A stretch of 64,000 bases of DNA from Comamonadaceae bacterium. GTDB lineage: Bacteria; Pseudomonadota; Gammaproteobacteria; Burkholderiales; Burkholderiaceae_C. The notes below the pieces were generated by a model. The model did not search any database, was not told the origin of the DNA, and was given only the letters and a program-made list of their open reading frames with translations. The position numbers and the translations under genes were made by a program. The stretch lies in the NCBI GenBank assembly GCA_027488215.1, contig JAIYCB010000035.1, positions 50,174 through 114,173 of the forward strand, in the 5' to 3' direction. This document shows, one piece after another, positions 26,497 to 34,580 of this stretch (within the stretch, counting starts at the first letter, position 1; every line of letters begins with the position of its first letter).

Positions 26497-26527
26497 ATAA
26501 TGGACAAAAACATCCAATAACGGACAA
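26497..26527. repeat. Direct repeat ATAAYGGACAA, 20-bp period, before the thioesterase gene
   Basis: ATAATGGACAA at 26497-26507 recurs as ATAACGGACAA at 26517-26527. The 20-bp period is about two turns of DNA, so a regulator could contact both copies from one face. The repeat lies between the divergent aminotransferase and thioesterase genes. Confidence 0.4.
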
Positions 26528-26546
26528 CGAATCATTTAGACACCCC

Positions 26547-26975
26547 ATGAATCAAGCCCCCGACAACAGCGTGAGCACCGACACCTTGCAACAAGCCCTC
26601 CGTGACTTGTTTGCGCCCTGGGTTCAGGCCTTGAACATGAAAGTCGAACGCTTTGACACCGACAGTGTCACCCTGCGTATGCCGCAGAGCGAACAACTGT
26701 CGCGTGTTGGCGGCATGCTGTGCGGCCAAGCCATGATGGCCGCCGCCGATACGGCCATGGTGCTGGCACTGATTGCGCACTTTGGACAATTTCGCCCCTG
26801 CAGCACCGTGCAGCTGTCCAGCAGCTTCATGAAGCCACTTTCGGGCCAGGACGCGCTGGTGACCGCCCGGGTGCTGCGCGCAGGGAAAGCCATGGCTTTT
26901 GGCGAGATTGACCTGTCCGGGGCAGTCGACGGCAAGAGCGTTTTCAGGGCCAGTACCACCTATGCCCTGATGTGA
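26547..26975 (+). CDS. PaaI-type thioesterase family protein
   Basis: The 142-aa hot-dog-fold protein has SRVGGMLCGQAMMAAADTAMVLAL, where PaaI-type enzymes have the catalytic Asp/Asn-Gly loop, then FRPCSTVQLSSSFMKPLSGQDALVTARVLRAGKAMAFGEIDL. It probably hydrolyses an acyl-CoA thioester. The track extends 53 codons upstream, but those residues are not family-like; ATG 26547 (MNQAPDNSVSTDTLQQ) is preferred. The usual HGG start of the active loop reads VGGMLCG here. Confidence 0.82.
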   Translation: MNQAPDNSVSTDTLQQALRDLFAPWVQALNMKVERFDTDSVTLRMPQSEQLSRVGGMLCGQAMMAAADTAMVLALIAHFGQFRPCSTVQLSSSFMKPLSGQDALVTARVLRAGKAMAFGEIDLSGAVDGKSVFRASTTYALM

Positions 26976-27010
26976 GCCGGGTTGTCAGCGGCTCGCCAGC
27001 TGGGCTTGGC

Positions 27011-27016
27011 TACAAT
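27011..27016 (+). promoter_or_regulatory. Putative -10 box TACAAT of the small membrane-protein gene
   Basis: GGCTACAATACCGCC lies 25 bases before the GAGG-preceded ATG at 27042. This is a near-consensus -10 hexamer at a sensible distance from the gene. Confidence 0.45.
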
Positions 27017-27041
27017 ACCGCCATTCTTTTTTGAGGTTCCC

Positions 27042-27176
27042 ATGTCCAATCACAACGACGCACACACTTCTGACGATCCCGTGGAAAACGTGGTCAAGCA
27101 CATCCCTGTGGTTATCCCAGTAGCTGGCGCTGTGCTGATTTTCTTGTTGGCCTTCATCGCCGTGTTCATGGCCTGA
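27042..27176 (+). CDS. Small single-span membrane protein, 44 aa, unknown function
   Basis: The ORF gives MSNHNDAHTSDDPVENVVKH followed by IPVVIPVAGAVLIFLLAFIAVFMA, that is, a polar histidine-rich N-terminus and one transmembrane helix reaching the C-terminus. GAGG lies five to six bases before ATG 27042, a TACAAT box is upstream, and a strong terminator follows at 27229, so this looks like a complete one-gene transcription unit. The track's longer version starts inside the promoter. I do not recognise the family. Its shape resembles small subunits of respiratory or transport complexes, but that is only a resemblance. Confidence 0.7.
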   Translation: MSNHNDAHTSDDPVENVVKHIPVVIPVAGAVLIFLLAFIAVFMA

Positions 27177-27228
27177 GGCATGCCATGCCAAGCTGTGGTG
27201 AGTGCCTCTGAAGGCATCACCACCCAAC

Positions 27229-27265
27229 AACCCGCAAAAGCCCCGGCTTTGCGGGTTTTGTTTTG
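27229..27265. terminator. Rho-independent terminator between the small membrane protein and modC
   Basis: AACCCGCAAA pairs with TTTGCGGGTT, with additional pairing of the inner AGCC/GGCT bases, followed by TTGTTTTGG. It lies between convergent genes and may work in both directions. Confidence 0.8.
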
Positions 27266-27286
27266 GGCGTTCAGTTTGGATTTGTT

Positions 27287-28462
27287 TCAGCGAAGCACTT
27301 CGCGCACCGGCATGATGTGCAAGGCCCCCGGCGCGATGTGCAGCTGAACCCAGCCCCCGGCACCGACTTGCAAGCGCTGCAGCAGGCGTGAGGTCAGGTT
27401 CAAAGTGATGGTTTGGCTGGGCAAGTCTTGCGCAGACAGTGTGCACAAGCTGATCTCCCCCAGCGACAACACTTCCAGCAATTGGCATCGCAAGCGGGTG
27501 ACCCCCTCTGCTCGGGTGACGGTGGGGTCACCATCGGCCAGCACGTCGACCTCTTCCCCATTGAGCACCCAGGTCACAGGCGTGTCGTTGTCAATCTTGT
27601 TTTTGTCGACCACGGCCAGCTCCAGCGCACGGTGCGGCTGTCGGTCATCCGACCAACGCAGCCGAGCCCAACCGGGCCTGTCCTTGAAAAACTGCCCCTG
27701 AAAGTGGTTTTGAATGCCCACCAACTCGGCCACCCGCGCGTTGCGCGGGCTGGCAAATACCCGGGCAGGCTCGCCGATTTGCAGGGTCTGACCTGCGTCC
27801 ACAATCACCACCCGGTCGGCCAGGCGCCGCGCTTCGCTCAGGTCGTGCGTGACCAGCACCATGGGCACCGAAACTTTTTGGCGCAAGGCGGCCAGCTCGC
27901 GGTAAAGCGTCTGGCGCGTGGGTGCATCCACTGCAGAAAAAGGCTCGTCGAGCAACAAGACACCGGGCAAAACCTGCGGCGCGGTGACTTCGGCTGCTGT
28001 GGGCCTGGGCATAACGCGCACCAGCGCCCGCGCCAGAGCCACACGCTGTTGCTGGCCGCCCGACAGTTGCGCGGGACGCCGATCGGCCAACGCGGCCAAA
28101 CCCAAGCGGGTGAGCAAAGCGAATACTTGCTCGCTTGACCACCCGGGGCCAGCGGCCAGAGCCACATTGGCCAGAGCCGTCATGTGGGGAAACAAGGCGT
28201 AATGCTGGAACACCAGCCCGGCGCGCCTGTCTTGCGGGCTGCGCTGCACGCCAGCTGCCGTGTCCAGCCAAGCCTGGCCAGCCACGCGGATGTGGCCTTG
28301 GACATCGGCAGGCGTCCATAAGCCGGCAATCGCGCGCAGCATGCTGGTTTTGCCACTGCCCGATGGGCCGACCAAGGCCACCAACTCGCCCGCGCCGCAA
28401 TCAAATTCCGCTTCCAGCCGAATGGGGCTGGCCGAGCGCAGTTGCACTTGCAAGCCTTGCAT
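27287..28462 (-). CDS. modC: Molybdate ABC transporter ATP-binding protein
   Basis: The 391-aa ATPase of the molybdate importer has Walker A VGPSGSGKTSMLRAIAGL near residue 32, the Q-loop VFQHYALFPH, the signature LSGGQQQRVALARAL, Walker B GVLLLDEPFSAVD and a switch histidine in VTHDLSEARRLADRV. The last 150 residues form a Mop/TOBE-type domain that binds oxyanion. Its ATG overlaps the modB stop by one base (TGATG), so translation is coupled. It is the last gene of modABC, all on the minus strand. Confidence 0.95.
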   Translation of the reverse strand: MQGLQVQLRSASPIRLEAEFDCGAGELVALVGPSGSGKTSMLRAIAGLWTPADVQGHIRVAGQAWLDTAAGVQRSPQDRRAGLVFQHYALFPHMTALANVALAAGPGWSSEQVFALLTRLGLAALADRRPAQLSGGQQQRVALARALVRVMPRPTAAEVTAPQVLPGVLLLDEPFSAVDAPTRQTLYRELAALRQKVSVPMVLVTHDLSEARRLADRVVIVDAGQTLQIGEPARVFASPRNARVAELVGIQNHFQGQFFKDRPGWARLRWSDDRQPHRALELAVVDKNKIDNDTPVTWVLNGEEVDVLADGDPTVTRAEGVTRLRCQLLEVLSLGEISLCTLSAQDLPSQTITLNLTSRLLQRLQVGAGGWVQLHIAPGALHIMPVREVLR

Positions 28463-29139
28463 CAGCGCTCCTGCAGGGCGCGGCCGCGCTGGCCCACCCG
28501 GTCAAACGCCAGCACCAGGCTCAAGGCCAGCAAAGACACGCCCACCAGCGCCAGCGCCATCACATGGGCCGACTGCAAGTCCATGCCCTGCACCTTGTCG
28601 TACAGCGACACCGACAAGGTACGCGTCTCGCCTTCAATGTTGCCGCCCACCATGAGCACCACACCAAACTCGCCCAAAGTGTGCGCCACGGTGAGCGCCA
28701 TGCCCGCCAGCAAACCGGGCCAAGCCAAGGGCAACTCGATGCGCCAAAACGTCTGCCACGTCGACAAGCCTGACACCCAGGCCGCCTCGCGCAGACTGTG
28801 AGGCACCGCGGCAAAGGCGCGCTGGATGGGTTGCACCATGAAAGGCAGGTTGACCAACACGCTCACCAAGAGCAGGCCTTCGAGGGTGAACACCAGCCGA
28901 ATACCCGAAGCCGCAAGCCACGCGCCCATGTCGCTGCCCTGGCCAAAGGCCACCAAAAAGTAAAACCCGATCACGGTGGGGGGCAGCAGCAAAGGCAGCA
29001 GCAGCAAGGCTTCGATGAAGGGTCGCCCCGCCCAAGCCGTGACCGCCAGCCAACGTGCCAAAGCCAGTCCCACAGGCAACAAGGCCAAGGTGGTCAGGGC
29101 CGCCAACAGAAGCGAAACGTGAAGGGCGGACCAATCCAT
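28462..29139 (-). CDS. modB: Molybdate ABC transporter permease
   Basis: This is a 225-aa inner-membrane protein with about five helices. The conserved cytoplasmic EAA loop is REAAWVSGLSTWQTFWRIELPLAWPGLLAGMALTVAHTLGEFGVVLMVGGN, typical of ModB. The ATG at 29139 (MDWSALHVSLLLAALTTLALLP) is the family start; the track's 77 extra residues are antisense noise. It forms the membrane channel for molybdate with ModC and lies 46 bases downstream of modA. Confidence 0.95.
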   Translation of the reverse strand: MDWSALHVSLLLAALTTLALLPVGLALARWLAVTAWAGRPFIEALLLLPLLLPPTVIGFYFLVAFGQGSDMGAWLAASGIRLVFTLEGLLLVSVLVNLPFMVQPIQRAFAAVPHSLREAAWVSGLSTWQTFWRIELPLAWPGLLAGMALTVAHTLGEFGVVLMVGGNIEGETRTLSVSLYDKVQGMDLQSAHVMALALVGVSLLALSLVLAFDRVGQRGRALQER

Positions 29140-29185
29140 GAGGTGAGGTTTACAGACAAATTGAAGTTCTGGGGATGGGGTTGGA

Positions 29186-29989
29186 TTATTGCGGCAAGGC
29201 GTACCCATGTCGCACAAACACCGCTTGCGCGGGTGGGCTGAGTAAAAACCGGTGCCAGTCTGCCGCTGCCGCACCCGCACCCTTGAGCAGTACCATGCGC
29301 TGGTGCAAAGGGGCGTGCAGGTCGGCCGACAAAGGCAAGATCTGCAAACTGTTGGCGATCTCGGGGGCATGGGTCAAGGCCAAAGCGGTGATGCCGACCT
29401 GCGCCGCACCTGTGGCCACAAACTGGGTGGCTTGGCCAATGTTGTCGCCCAGGACCTTGCGCGCGGCAGGCAATGGCCCGACACCTGCACGCTGCAAAGC
29501 CTCAACGGCGGCCACCCCATACGGGGCAAGCGCCGGATTGGCGATGGCGAATTTGTCACCGGGCTTCATGGCACGCACCACCGCCGCCAAGCCTTGGGCC
29601 ACCGGCAGTGCTGAATTTTTAGGCACAACCAGCGCCAGTCGACCTGTGGCGTAACGCTGCCCGGCGTCCACCGTCCGCCCGACTTTGGCCAATTCAGCCA
29701 CCCAAAGCTCGTCGGCCGAGATAAATTGCTCGACCGGCAAGCCCTGCATGATCTGCCGCGCCAGGTTGCCCGACGCCCCCAGATTCACATCCACTTGAAC
29801 GCCAGTTTGTTGCCTGTATTGACTCGCCAAGTCAGCCAGCACATACTTCAAATTGCTGGCGGCGGCGATCTTGATGCGGACTGGGCTTTGCGCCTGTGCC
29901 GCCCATGGGATGACCCACGCTGCCGCTAAAACTGCCAACAGCCTCAAGCGCCGCAGAGGCTTGAAACCAGATTCCAAAGTAGGTCGCAT
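29186..29989 (-). CDS. modA: Molybdate-binding periplasmic protein
   Basis: The 267-aa binding protein has a signal peptide (RRLRLLAVLAAAWVIPWAAQAQS) and the ModA pattern VRIKIAAASNLKYVLADLASQYRQQTG, NLGASGNLARQI and GLPVEQFISADELWVAEL. These fit molybdate or tungstate recognition. ATG 29989 has an AGAAG-type ribosome site nine bases upstream; ATG 30010 is an in-frame alternative. It is the first gene of modABC. No Moco riboswitch or obvious ModE palindrome is seen upstream. The import system would serve the molybdenum hydroxylase at 38953-43526. Confidence 0.93.
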   Translation of the reverse strand: MRPTLESGFKPLRRLRLLAVLAAAWVIPWAAQAQSPVRIKIAAASNLKYVLADLASQYRQQTGVQVDVNLGASGNLARQIMQGLPVEQFISADELWVAELAKVGRTVDAGQRYATGRLALVVPKNSALPVAQGLAAVVRAMKPGDKFAIANPALAPYGVAAVEALQRAGVGPLPAARKVLGDNIGQATQFVATGAAQVGITALALTHAPEIANSLQILPLSADLHAPLHQRMVLLKGAGAAAADWHRFLLSPPAQAVFVRHGYALPQ

Positions 29990-30147
29990 AACGTCATGCT
30001 TCTTTTGCATAGTTTTTACAGAGGTTTTCGGCCCCGTTGACAGGCACAAAACAAGCAGTCTCCCTAAAATCGAGGCCCGTTGGTTACAACGCCGTTACAG
30101 CCGCTGATTTCAAGTGGCCACAGCCCTCAGTATCTCAGCCCCCAAGC

Positions 30148-30189
30148 CGTTTTATCAAAGCCCCTTTGCTCAGTGGCTTTGATAAAACG
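30148..30189. promoter_or_regulatory. Perfect 15-bp inverted repeat in the pckG leader
   Basis: CGTTTTATCAAAGCC at 30148-30162 is matched exactly by GGCTTTGATAAAACG at 30175-30189 around a 12-base loop. The right arm ends 25 bases before the pckG ATG. It is followed by ATTTTC, not a long T run, so a terminator is less likely than an RNA stem or an operator. Confidence 0.75.
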
Positions 30190-30214
30190 ATTTTCAAACT
30201 TTGGAGCCTTCCCC

Positions 30215-32080
30215 ATGAACTCACCCGCGATGCAGGGCCTGAACCTGAACACGCCCGCGTATGTCAAAAACGCCAAATTGATCGCCTGGGTGGCCGAGAT
30301 GGCCGCTCTGTGCAAGCCCGCCAACATCTACTGGTGCGACGGCTCGCAAGAAGAATACGACCGCCTGTGCGCCGAGTTGGTGGCTGCGGGCACCTTCAAA
30401 AAGCTCAACCCCGCCAAGCGCGCCAATTCTTACCTGGCGTGGTCCGACCCGTCGGACGTCGCCCGCGTGGAAGACCGCACTTACATCTGCTCGGCCCAAA
30501 AAGAAGACGCCGGCCCCACCAACAATTGGATGGAGCCTGCGCAAATGCGCGCCACCCTGAACCCCCTGTTTGACGGCTGCATGGCGGGCCGCACCATGTA
30601 CGTGGTGCCTTTCTCGATGGGCCCCTTGGGCTCTCACATCAGCCACATCGGCATCGAGCTGAGCGACAGCGCCTATGTGGTCGTCAACCAGAAGATCATG
30701 ACCCGCATGGGCAAAGCGGTGTTCGACGTGCTGGGCACCGATGGCGAGTTTGTGCCGTGCATGCACACCGTGGGCGCGCCTTTGGCCGAGGGCCAAAAGG
30801 ACACCACCCCCTGGCCTTGCAACCCCACGACCAAGTACATCGTGCACTACCCCGAGACCCGCGAAATCTGGTCTTATGGCTCGGGCTACGGCGGCAACGC
30901 GTTGCTGGGCAAGAAGTGCTTTGCGCTGCGCATCGCCTCCAACATGGGCCGCGACCAGGGCTGGTTGGCCGAGCACATGCTGATTTTGGGCGTGACCAAC
31001 CCCGAGGGCAAAAAGTACCACGTGGCAGCGGCTTTCCCGAGCGCCTGCGGCAAGACCAACTTCTCGATGCTGGTGCCGCCCAAGGCCTTCGACGGCTGGA
31101 AAGTCACCACCATTGGTGACGACATCGCCTGGGTCAAACCGCACACCGACGGCAAGATGTACGCCATCAACCCCGAGGCCGGTTACTTTGGCGTCGCCCC
31201 CGGCACCAACATGAAGACCAACCCCAACTGCATGTTGAGTCTGAACAAGGGCGTGATCTTCACCAACGTGGCCCTCACGGACGACGGCGACGTGTGGTGG
31301 GAAGGCATGGAAAAAGACACCGGCAAGTTGCCCGACCATTTGATCGACTGGCAGGGCAAGGACTGGACGCCCCAGATTGCCAAAGAGACCGGCGCCAAAG
31401 CCGCTCACCCCAATGCCCGCTTCACCGTGGCTGCGACCAACAACCCGGCTCTGGACCCCGCATGGGACGACGCTGCGGGCGTGCCGATCGACGCGTTCAT
31501 GTTCGGTGGCCGCCGCTCAAGCACCGTGCCTTTGGTCACCGAAGCGCGCAGCTGGACCGAAGGTGTGTACATGGCCGCGACCATGGGTTCCGAGACGACT
31601 GCCGCCGCCTTTGGCGCACAAGGCGTGGTGCGCCGCGACCCCTTCGCCATGCTGCCGTTTTGCGGCTACAACATGAGCGACTACTTCCAGCACTGGCTCA
31701 ACACTGGCGCCAAGGCCGAGGCCGCTGGCCACAAGCTGCCGGCCATGTACTGCGTCAACTGGTTCCGCAAGGGCGAGGACGGCTCTTTTGTCTGGCCCGG
31801 CTACGGCGACAACATGCGCGTGCTCAAGTGGATGATCGACCGCCTGGAGGGCAAAGCCCAAGGCGAAGAGACCATGTTCGGCATTGCGCCCACTTACGTT
31901 GAAGTCAATTGGAACGGCATCTCTTTCAGCGCCGAGCAGTTCAAGTCCGTCACCAACATCGACAAAGCCTCTTGGCAAGCCGAGTTCAAGCTGCACGACG
32001 AACACTTTGCGCAGCTGAGCTACCACCTGCCCCAGGCCTTGCTGGACACCAAAGCAGCTCTTCAAGCGCGTCTGGCTTAA
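30215..32080 (+). CDS. pckG: Phosphoenolpyruvate carboxykinase (GTP)
   Basis: This enzyme converts oxaloacetate and GTP to phosphoenolpyruvate, the entry to gluconeogenesis. The 621-aa protein is of the GTP class: P-loop [13 protein letters not shown] near residues 274-286 with the reactive cysteine, [33 protein letters not shown] for metal and nucleotide, and [17 protein letters not shown] 30215 has GGAG eight bases upstream; the track's 45 extra codons cross the leader stem. Terminated by a strong hairpin at 32119. Confidence 0.97.
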   Translation: MNSPAMQGLNLNTPAYVKNAKLIAWVAEMAALCKPANIYWCDGSQEEYDRLCAELVAAGTFKKLNPAKRANSYLAWSDPSDVARVEDRTYICSAQKEDAGPTNNWMEPAQMRATLNPLFDGCMAGRTMYVVPFSMGPLGSHISHIGIELSDSAYVVVNQKIMTRMGKAVFDVLGTDGEFVPCMHTVGAPLAEGQKDTTPWPCNPTTKYIVHYPETREIWSYGSGYGGNALLGKKCFALRIASNMGRDQGWLAEHMLILGVTNPEGKKYHVAAAFPSACGKTNFSMLVPPKAFDGWKVTTIGDDIAWVKPHTDGKMYAINPEAGYFGVAPGTNMKTNPNCMLSLNKGVIFTNVALTDDGDVWWEGMEKDTGKLPDHLIDWQGKDWTPQIAKETGAKAAHPNARFTVAATNNPALDPAWDDAAGVPIDAFMFGGRRSSTVPLVTEARSWTEGVYMAATMGSETTAAAFGAQGVVRRDPFAMLPFCGYNMSDYFQHWLNTGAKAEAAGHKLPAMYCVNWFRKGEDGSFVWPGYGDNMRVLKWMIDRLEGKAQGEETMFGIAPTYVEVNWNGISFSAEQFKSVTNIDKASWQAEFKLHDEHFAQLSYHLPQALLDTKAALQARLA

Positions 32081-32118
32081 AGATCAGGTTCTGCGCCCAT
32101 CCGGCGTCTGAGTCTCCA

Positions 32119-32151
32119 ACCGCCCCGGCCACAAACCGGGGCGGTTTTTTC
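32119..32151 (+). terminator. Rho-independent terminator after pckG
   Basis: CCGCCCCGG and CCGGGGCGG form a 9-bp GC stem with a 7-base loop, followed directly by six T. This is a textbook terminator, 40 bases after the pckG stop. Confidence 0.92.
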
Positions 32152-32158
32152 TTGTCGG

Positions 32159-32164
32159 CACAAT
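32159..32164 (+). promoter_or_regulatory. Putative -10 box of the EamA gene at 32172 (CACAAT-N7-ATG)
   Basis: CACAAT sits seven bases before ATG 32172, between the pckG terminator and the start. The transcript would start at about the ATG itself. A GGAG at 32167 is too near the ATG to serve as a normal ribosome site. Confidence 0.45.
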
Positions 32165-32171
32165 CGGAGCC

Positions 32172-33074
32172 ATGTCTTTGTTTCAAACCGCTGAATCCCG
32201 AACCCGCATCGCCTTGTGGCTGATGTGGGTGACGCCCGCCTTGTGGTCCGTCAACTACATCGTGGCGCGCTCAGCCCCTGGCGTTATCGAGCCCCACATG
32301 CTGGCCTTGGGTCGCTGGGCTTTGGCAGGCGTGATCCTGGCATTGATTGCGCGCAGTGAGCTGTGGCGGGAAAGGCGCAGCACCTTGGCAGACGGCGGGC
32401 GCTATTTGGTGCTGGGGGCTTTGGGCATGCTGATTTGCGGTGCCTGGGTCTACCAAGGGGCCCAGACCACCACGGCCATGAACATCGCGCTGATTTATGC
32501 CGCGTCGCCTGTGCTGATTGCACTGGGCGCCGTGCTGTGGCTGGGCGAGCGGTTTTCGTGGCGCCAAGGGGTGGGCGTGGTGATCGCCATGGCGGGCGTG
32601 TTCCATGTGGTGGTCAAAGGGCAATGGTTGGCTCTGGGTCAGGTGCAATGGGTGGCAGGCGACGGCTGGATCGTGATGGCCATGGTGGCTTGGGCAGCGT
32701 TTGCCTTGTTGCAAAAAAAGTGGCTCACGCCACTGGGCTCGACGGCCCGATTGGCCGCCATTTGCATGGGCGGCATGCTGGTGTTGCTGCCCTTTAGCAT
32801 TTGGGAATACCTGCAACCCGAGCGCCCTGCCTGGACGATGCAGGCCACCTTGCTGGTCGTGGCCGCCGGATTGTTGCCGGGCATCGGGGCGTATTGGGCC
32901 TATGGTTTTTGCCAGAAAGTACTGGGTGCCAGCCGCGTGGCCGCCAGTTTGTACCTGAGCCCTTTGTACGGTGGCCTGGCCGCATGGCTGGTCTTGGGTG
33001 AGTCGATGGGGTGGCACCATGTCATGGGCGCTGCCCTGATCCTGCCGGGAATCTACATGGCGTCCAAGCGCTGA
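32172..33074 (+). CDS. EamA/DMT-family transporter
   Basis: This 300-aa inner-membrane protein has ten helices and two EamA repeats. The first begins IALWLMWVTPALWSVNYIVARSAPGVIEPHMLALGRWALAGVIL, the second near GDGWIVMAMVAWAAFALLQKKWL, and GASRVAASLYLSPLYGGLAAWLVLGE is the conserved end of repeat 2. It is probably an exporter of amino acids or related metabolites; the substrate is unknown. It appears to be a single-gene unit with a possible leaderless transcript. Confidence 0.9.
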   Translation: MSLFQTAESRTRIALWLMWVTPALWSVNYIVARSAPGVIEPHMLALGRWALAGVILALIARSELWRERRSTLADGGRYLVLGALGMLICGAWVYQGAQTTTAMNIALIYAASPVLIALGAVLWLGERFSWRQGVGVVIAMAGVFHVVVKGQWLALGQVQWVAGDGWIVMAMVAWAAFALLQKKWLTPLGSTARLAAICMGGMLVLLPFSIWEYLQPERPAWTMQATLLVVAAGLLPGIGAYWAYGFCQKVLGASRVAASLYLSPLYGGLAAWLVLGESMGWHHVMGAALILPGIYMASKR

Positions 33075-33145
33075 GCTTCGGCGCGTTCAAAGGCGAACCC
33101 ATTGCAAAAAAATGACCCGGCAAGCTTTGTCACAGCCGTCCCCAC

Positions 33146-34027
33146 ATGAAGATCCAGCTCCTGTCTGACCTCCACCTGGAATCCAACCCCGGCTTCATGC
33201 CCCGCCTTGCCCCGGGTGCCGATGTGCTGGTTCTCGCCGGTGACATTGGCTCGTACCAAGCCGGCTCAGCCCTCAGCAAAGCAGGCGACGGCGACTTTGG
33301 CCTGGGGCGTTTTTCGCCGCTGCGTGGCTGGCCCACGCCGGTGTTGTTTGTTCCCGGTAACCACGAGTACGATGGCTTGGACTTTGACGAAGCCCACGCC
33401 CGACTGCGTGAAACCTGCGAGCGCCTGGGCATCACCTGGCTGGAGCGTGAAGTGGTGCAGATCGGTACGGTGCGTTTTGTGGGCACCACGCTGTGGACCG
33501 ACTTTGACGCACTGGGACCGCTGGCAGGGCAGCCCTTTCCAGACCCGACATCGGCCAAATTTCCAGCCCACTTCCACCACCCCAACAGCCAATACACGCG
33601 CCAACTCAAGGCGCGCGACAAAGCCTTTCGCGCCGCCAACTATTACCTTCGCAAAACTGCCACCACGCGCCATGGCGAGGCTTGGTTGGCCGAAGGCCTG
33701 CGCGAGCAAGCGCTGCAATGCCAGGACTGGTTACAGCAAGCGTTAAACACCCAATTTGCCGGTCCCACTGTGGTCGTCACGCACTTTGCCCCCAGCCTGC
33801 ACAGCGCCGACCCCCGCTACGGCCGGGTGCCAGGAACAGCCGGTTTTTGCAACGCACTCGACCACTTTCTGACACATGCCCAGCTGTGGCTGCATGGGCA
33901 TTTGCATTGCCCCAGCGATTACACCGTGAACGGCTGTCGCGTGGTGGCCAACCCGCTGGGTTATGCAAGCAAAAACGAGCAGCGGATGTTCAATCCCGAA
34001 TGCCTGCTCGAAGTCCGAAGCCCGTGA
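33146..34027 (+). CDS. Calcineurin-like metallophosphoesterase
   Basis: The 293-aa protein has the dinuclear-metal motifs in order: SDLHLE at residues 7-12, VLAGDIGS near 30, VPGNHEYDG near 70, VVTHFAPSLHS near 213 and HGHLHCPSDYTVNG near 253. These are the five phosphoesterase blocks. The substrate could be a phosphodiester, nucleotide or phosphoprotein; the sequence does not tell. No signal peptide is seen, so it is cytoplasmic. No strong ribosome site precedes ATG 33146. Confidence 0.9.
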   Translation: MKIQLLSDLHLESNPGFMPRLAPGADVLVLAGDIGSYQAGSALSKAGDGDFGLGRFSPLRGWPTPVLFVPGNHEYDGLDFDEAHARLRETCERLGITWLEREVVQIGTVRFVGTTLWTDFDALGPLAGQPFPDPTSAKFPAHFHHPNSQYTRQLKARDKAFRAANYYLRKTATTRHGEAWLAEGLREQALQCQDWLQQALNTQFAGPTVVVTHFAPSLHSADPRYGRVPGTAGFCNALDHFLTHAQLWLHGHLHCPSDYTVNGCRVVANPLGYASKNEQRMFNPECLLEVRSP

Positions 34028-34071
34028 TCCGATACACGCACCCGGACGACATCCCTCGACCCACAGATTTC

Positions 34072-34085
34072 ATGACCTAGGTCAA
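34072..34085 (+). promoter_or_regulatory. FNR/Anr-like palindrome upstream of the universal stress protein gene
   Basis: The site ATGACCTAGGTCAA contains the perfect 12-bp palindrome TGACCTAGGTCA and resembles TTGAT-N4-ATCAA with GTCAA half sites. A TTTAGA box at 34106-34111 would put a transcription start near 34120, so the palindrome centre lies at about -41.5, the classic position for CRP/FNR-type activation. Confidence 0.5.
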
Positions 34086-34146
34086 GACTTCATGGCCCTG
34101 CGCGGTTTAGAGTGAAGACTTGTTTATTCCGAAACAGGAGACCCTG

Positions 34147-34569
34147 ATGAAAATCTTATTGGCCGTTGATGGCAGTGAATACACCAAGAAAATGCTGGCC
34201 TATCTGACCACGCACGACGAACTCTTCAGCACAAACAACAGCTACACCCTGCTGACGGTGAGTCCCCAGCTGCCTCCCCGCGCACGCGCCGCCGTGGGCA
34301 AGGACATGGTGGACGCCTACCATCGCGAAGAAGCTGAAAAAGTACTCAGCCCTGTGACCAAATTTTTGTTGCGCCACGGCATCGACGCCAAAACTGTGGC
34401 CAAAGTGGGCCATGCGGGGGACACCATTTCCAAGACCGCCGACAGCGGCAAATTTGACTTGGTCGTGATGGGCTCACACGGCCATGGCACCTTGGGCAAT
34501 CTGGTCATGGGCTCGGTCGCCACACAGGTGCTGGCGCACAGCAAGGTGCCCGTGCTGCTGGTGCGCTGA
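34147..34569 (+). CDS. Universal stress protein UspA family
   Basis: This is a 140-aa single Usp domain: KILLAVDGSEYTKKMLAYL at the start and the ATP-binding signature VVMGSHGHGTLGNLVMGSVATQVLAHSKVPVLLVR at the end (G-2X-G-9X-GS). It is therefore of the nucleotide-binding class. ATG 34147 has AGGAG six bases upstream. An FNR-like palindrome and -10 box are correctly placed before it, so induction at low oxygen is plausible. It is convergent with the TetR gene 11 bases away. Confidence 0.93.
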   Translation: MKILLAVDGSEYTKKMLAYLTTHDELFSTNNSYTLLTVSPQLPPRARAAVGKDMVDAYHREEAEKVLSPVTKFLLRHGIDAKTVAKVGHAGDTISKTADSGKFDLVVMGSHGHGTLGNLVMGSVATQVLAHSKVPVLLVR

Positions 34570-34580
34570 GACCTGTCGTC

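Noticed and set aside
29990-30147. Moco riboswitch upstream of modA or pckG
   Set aside because: I could not find the conserved structure; only GTTACA repeats are seen, and these are too short to support a call.
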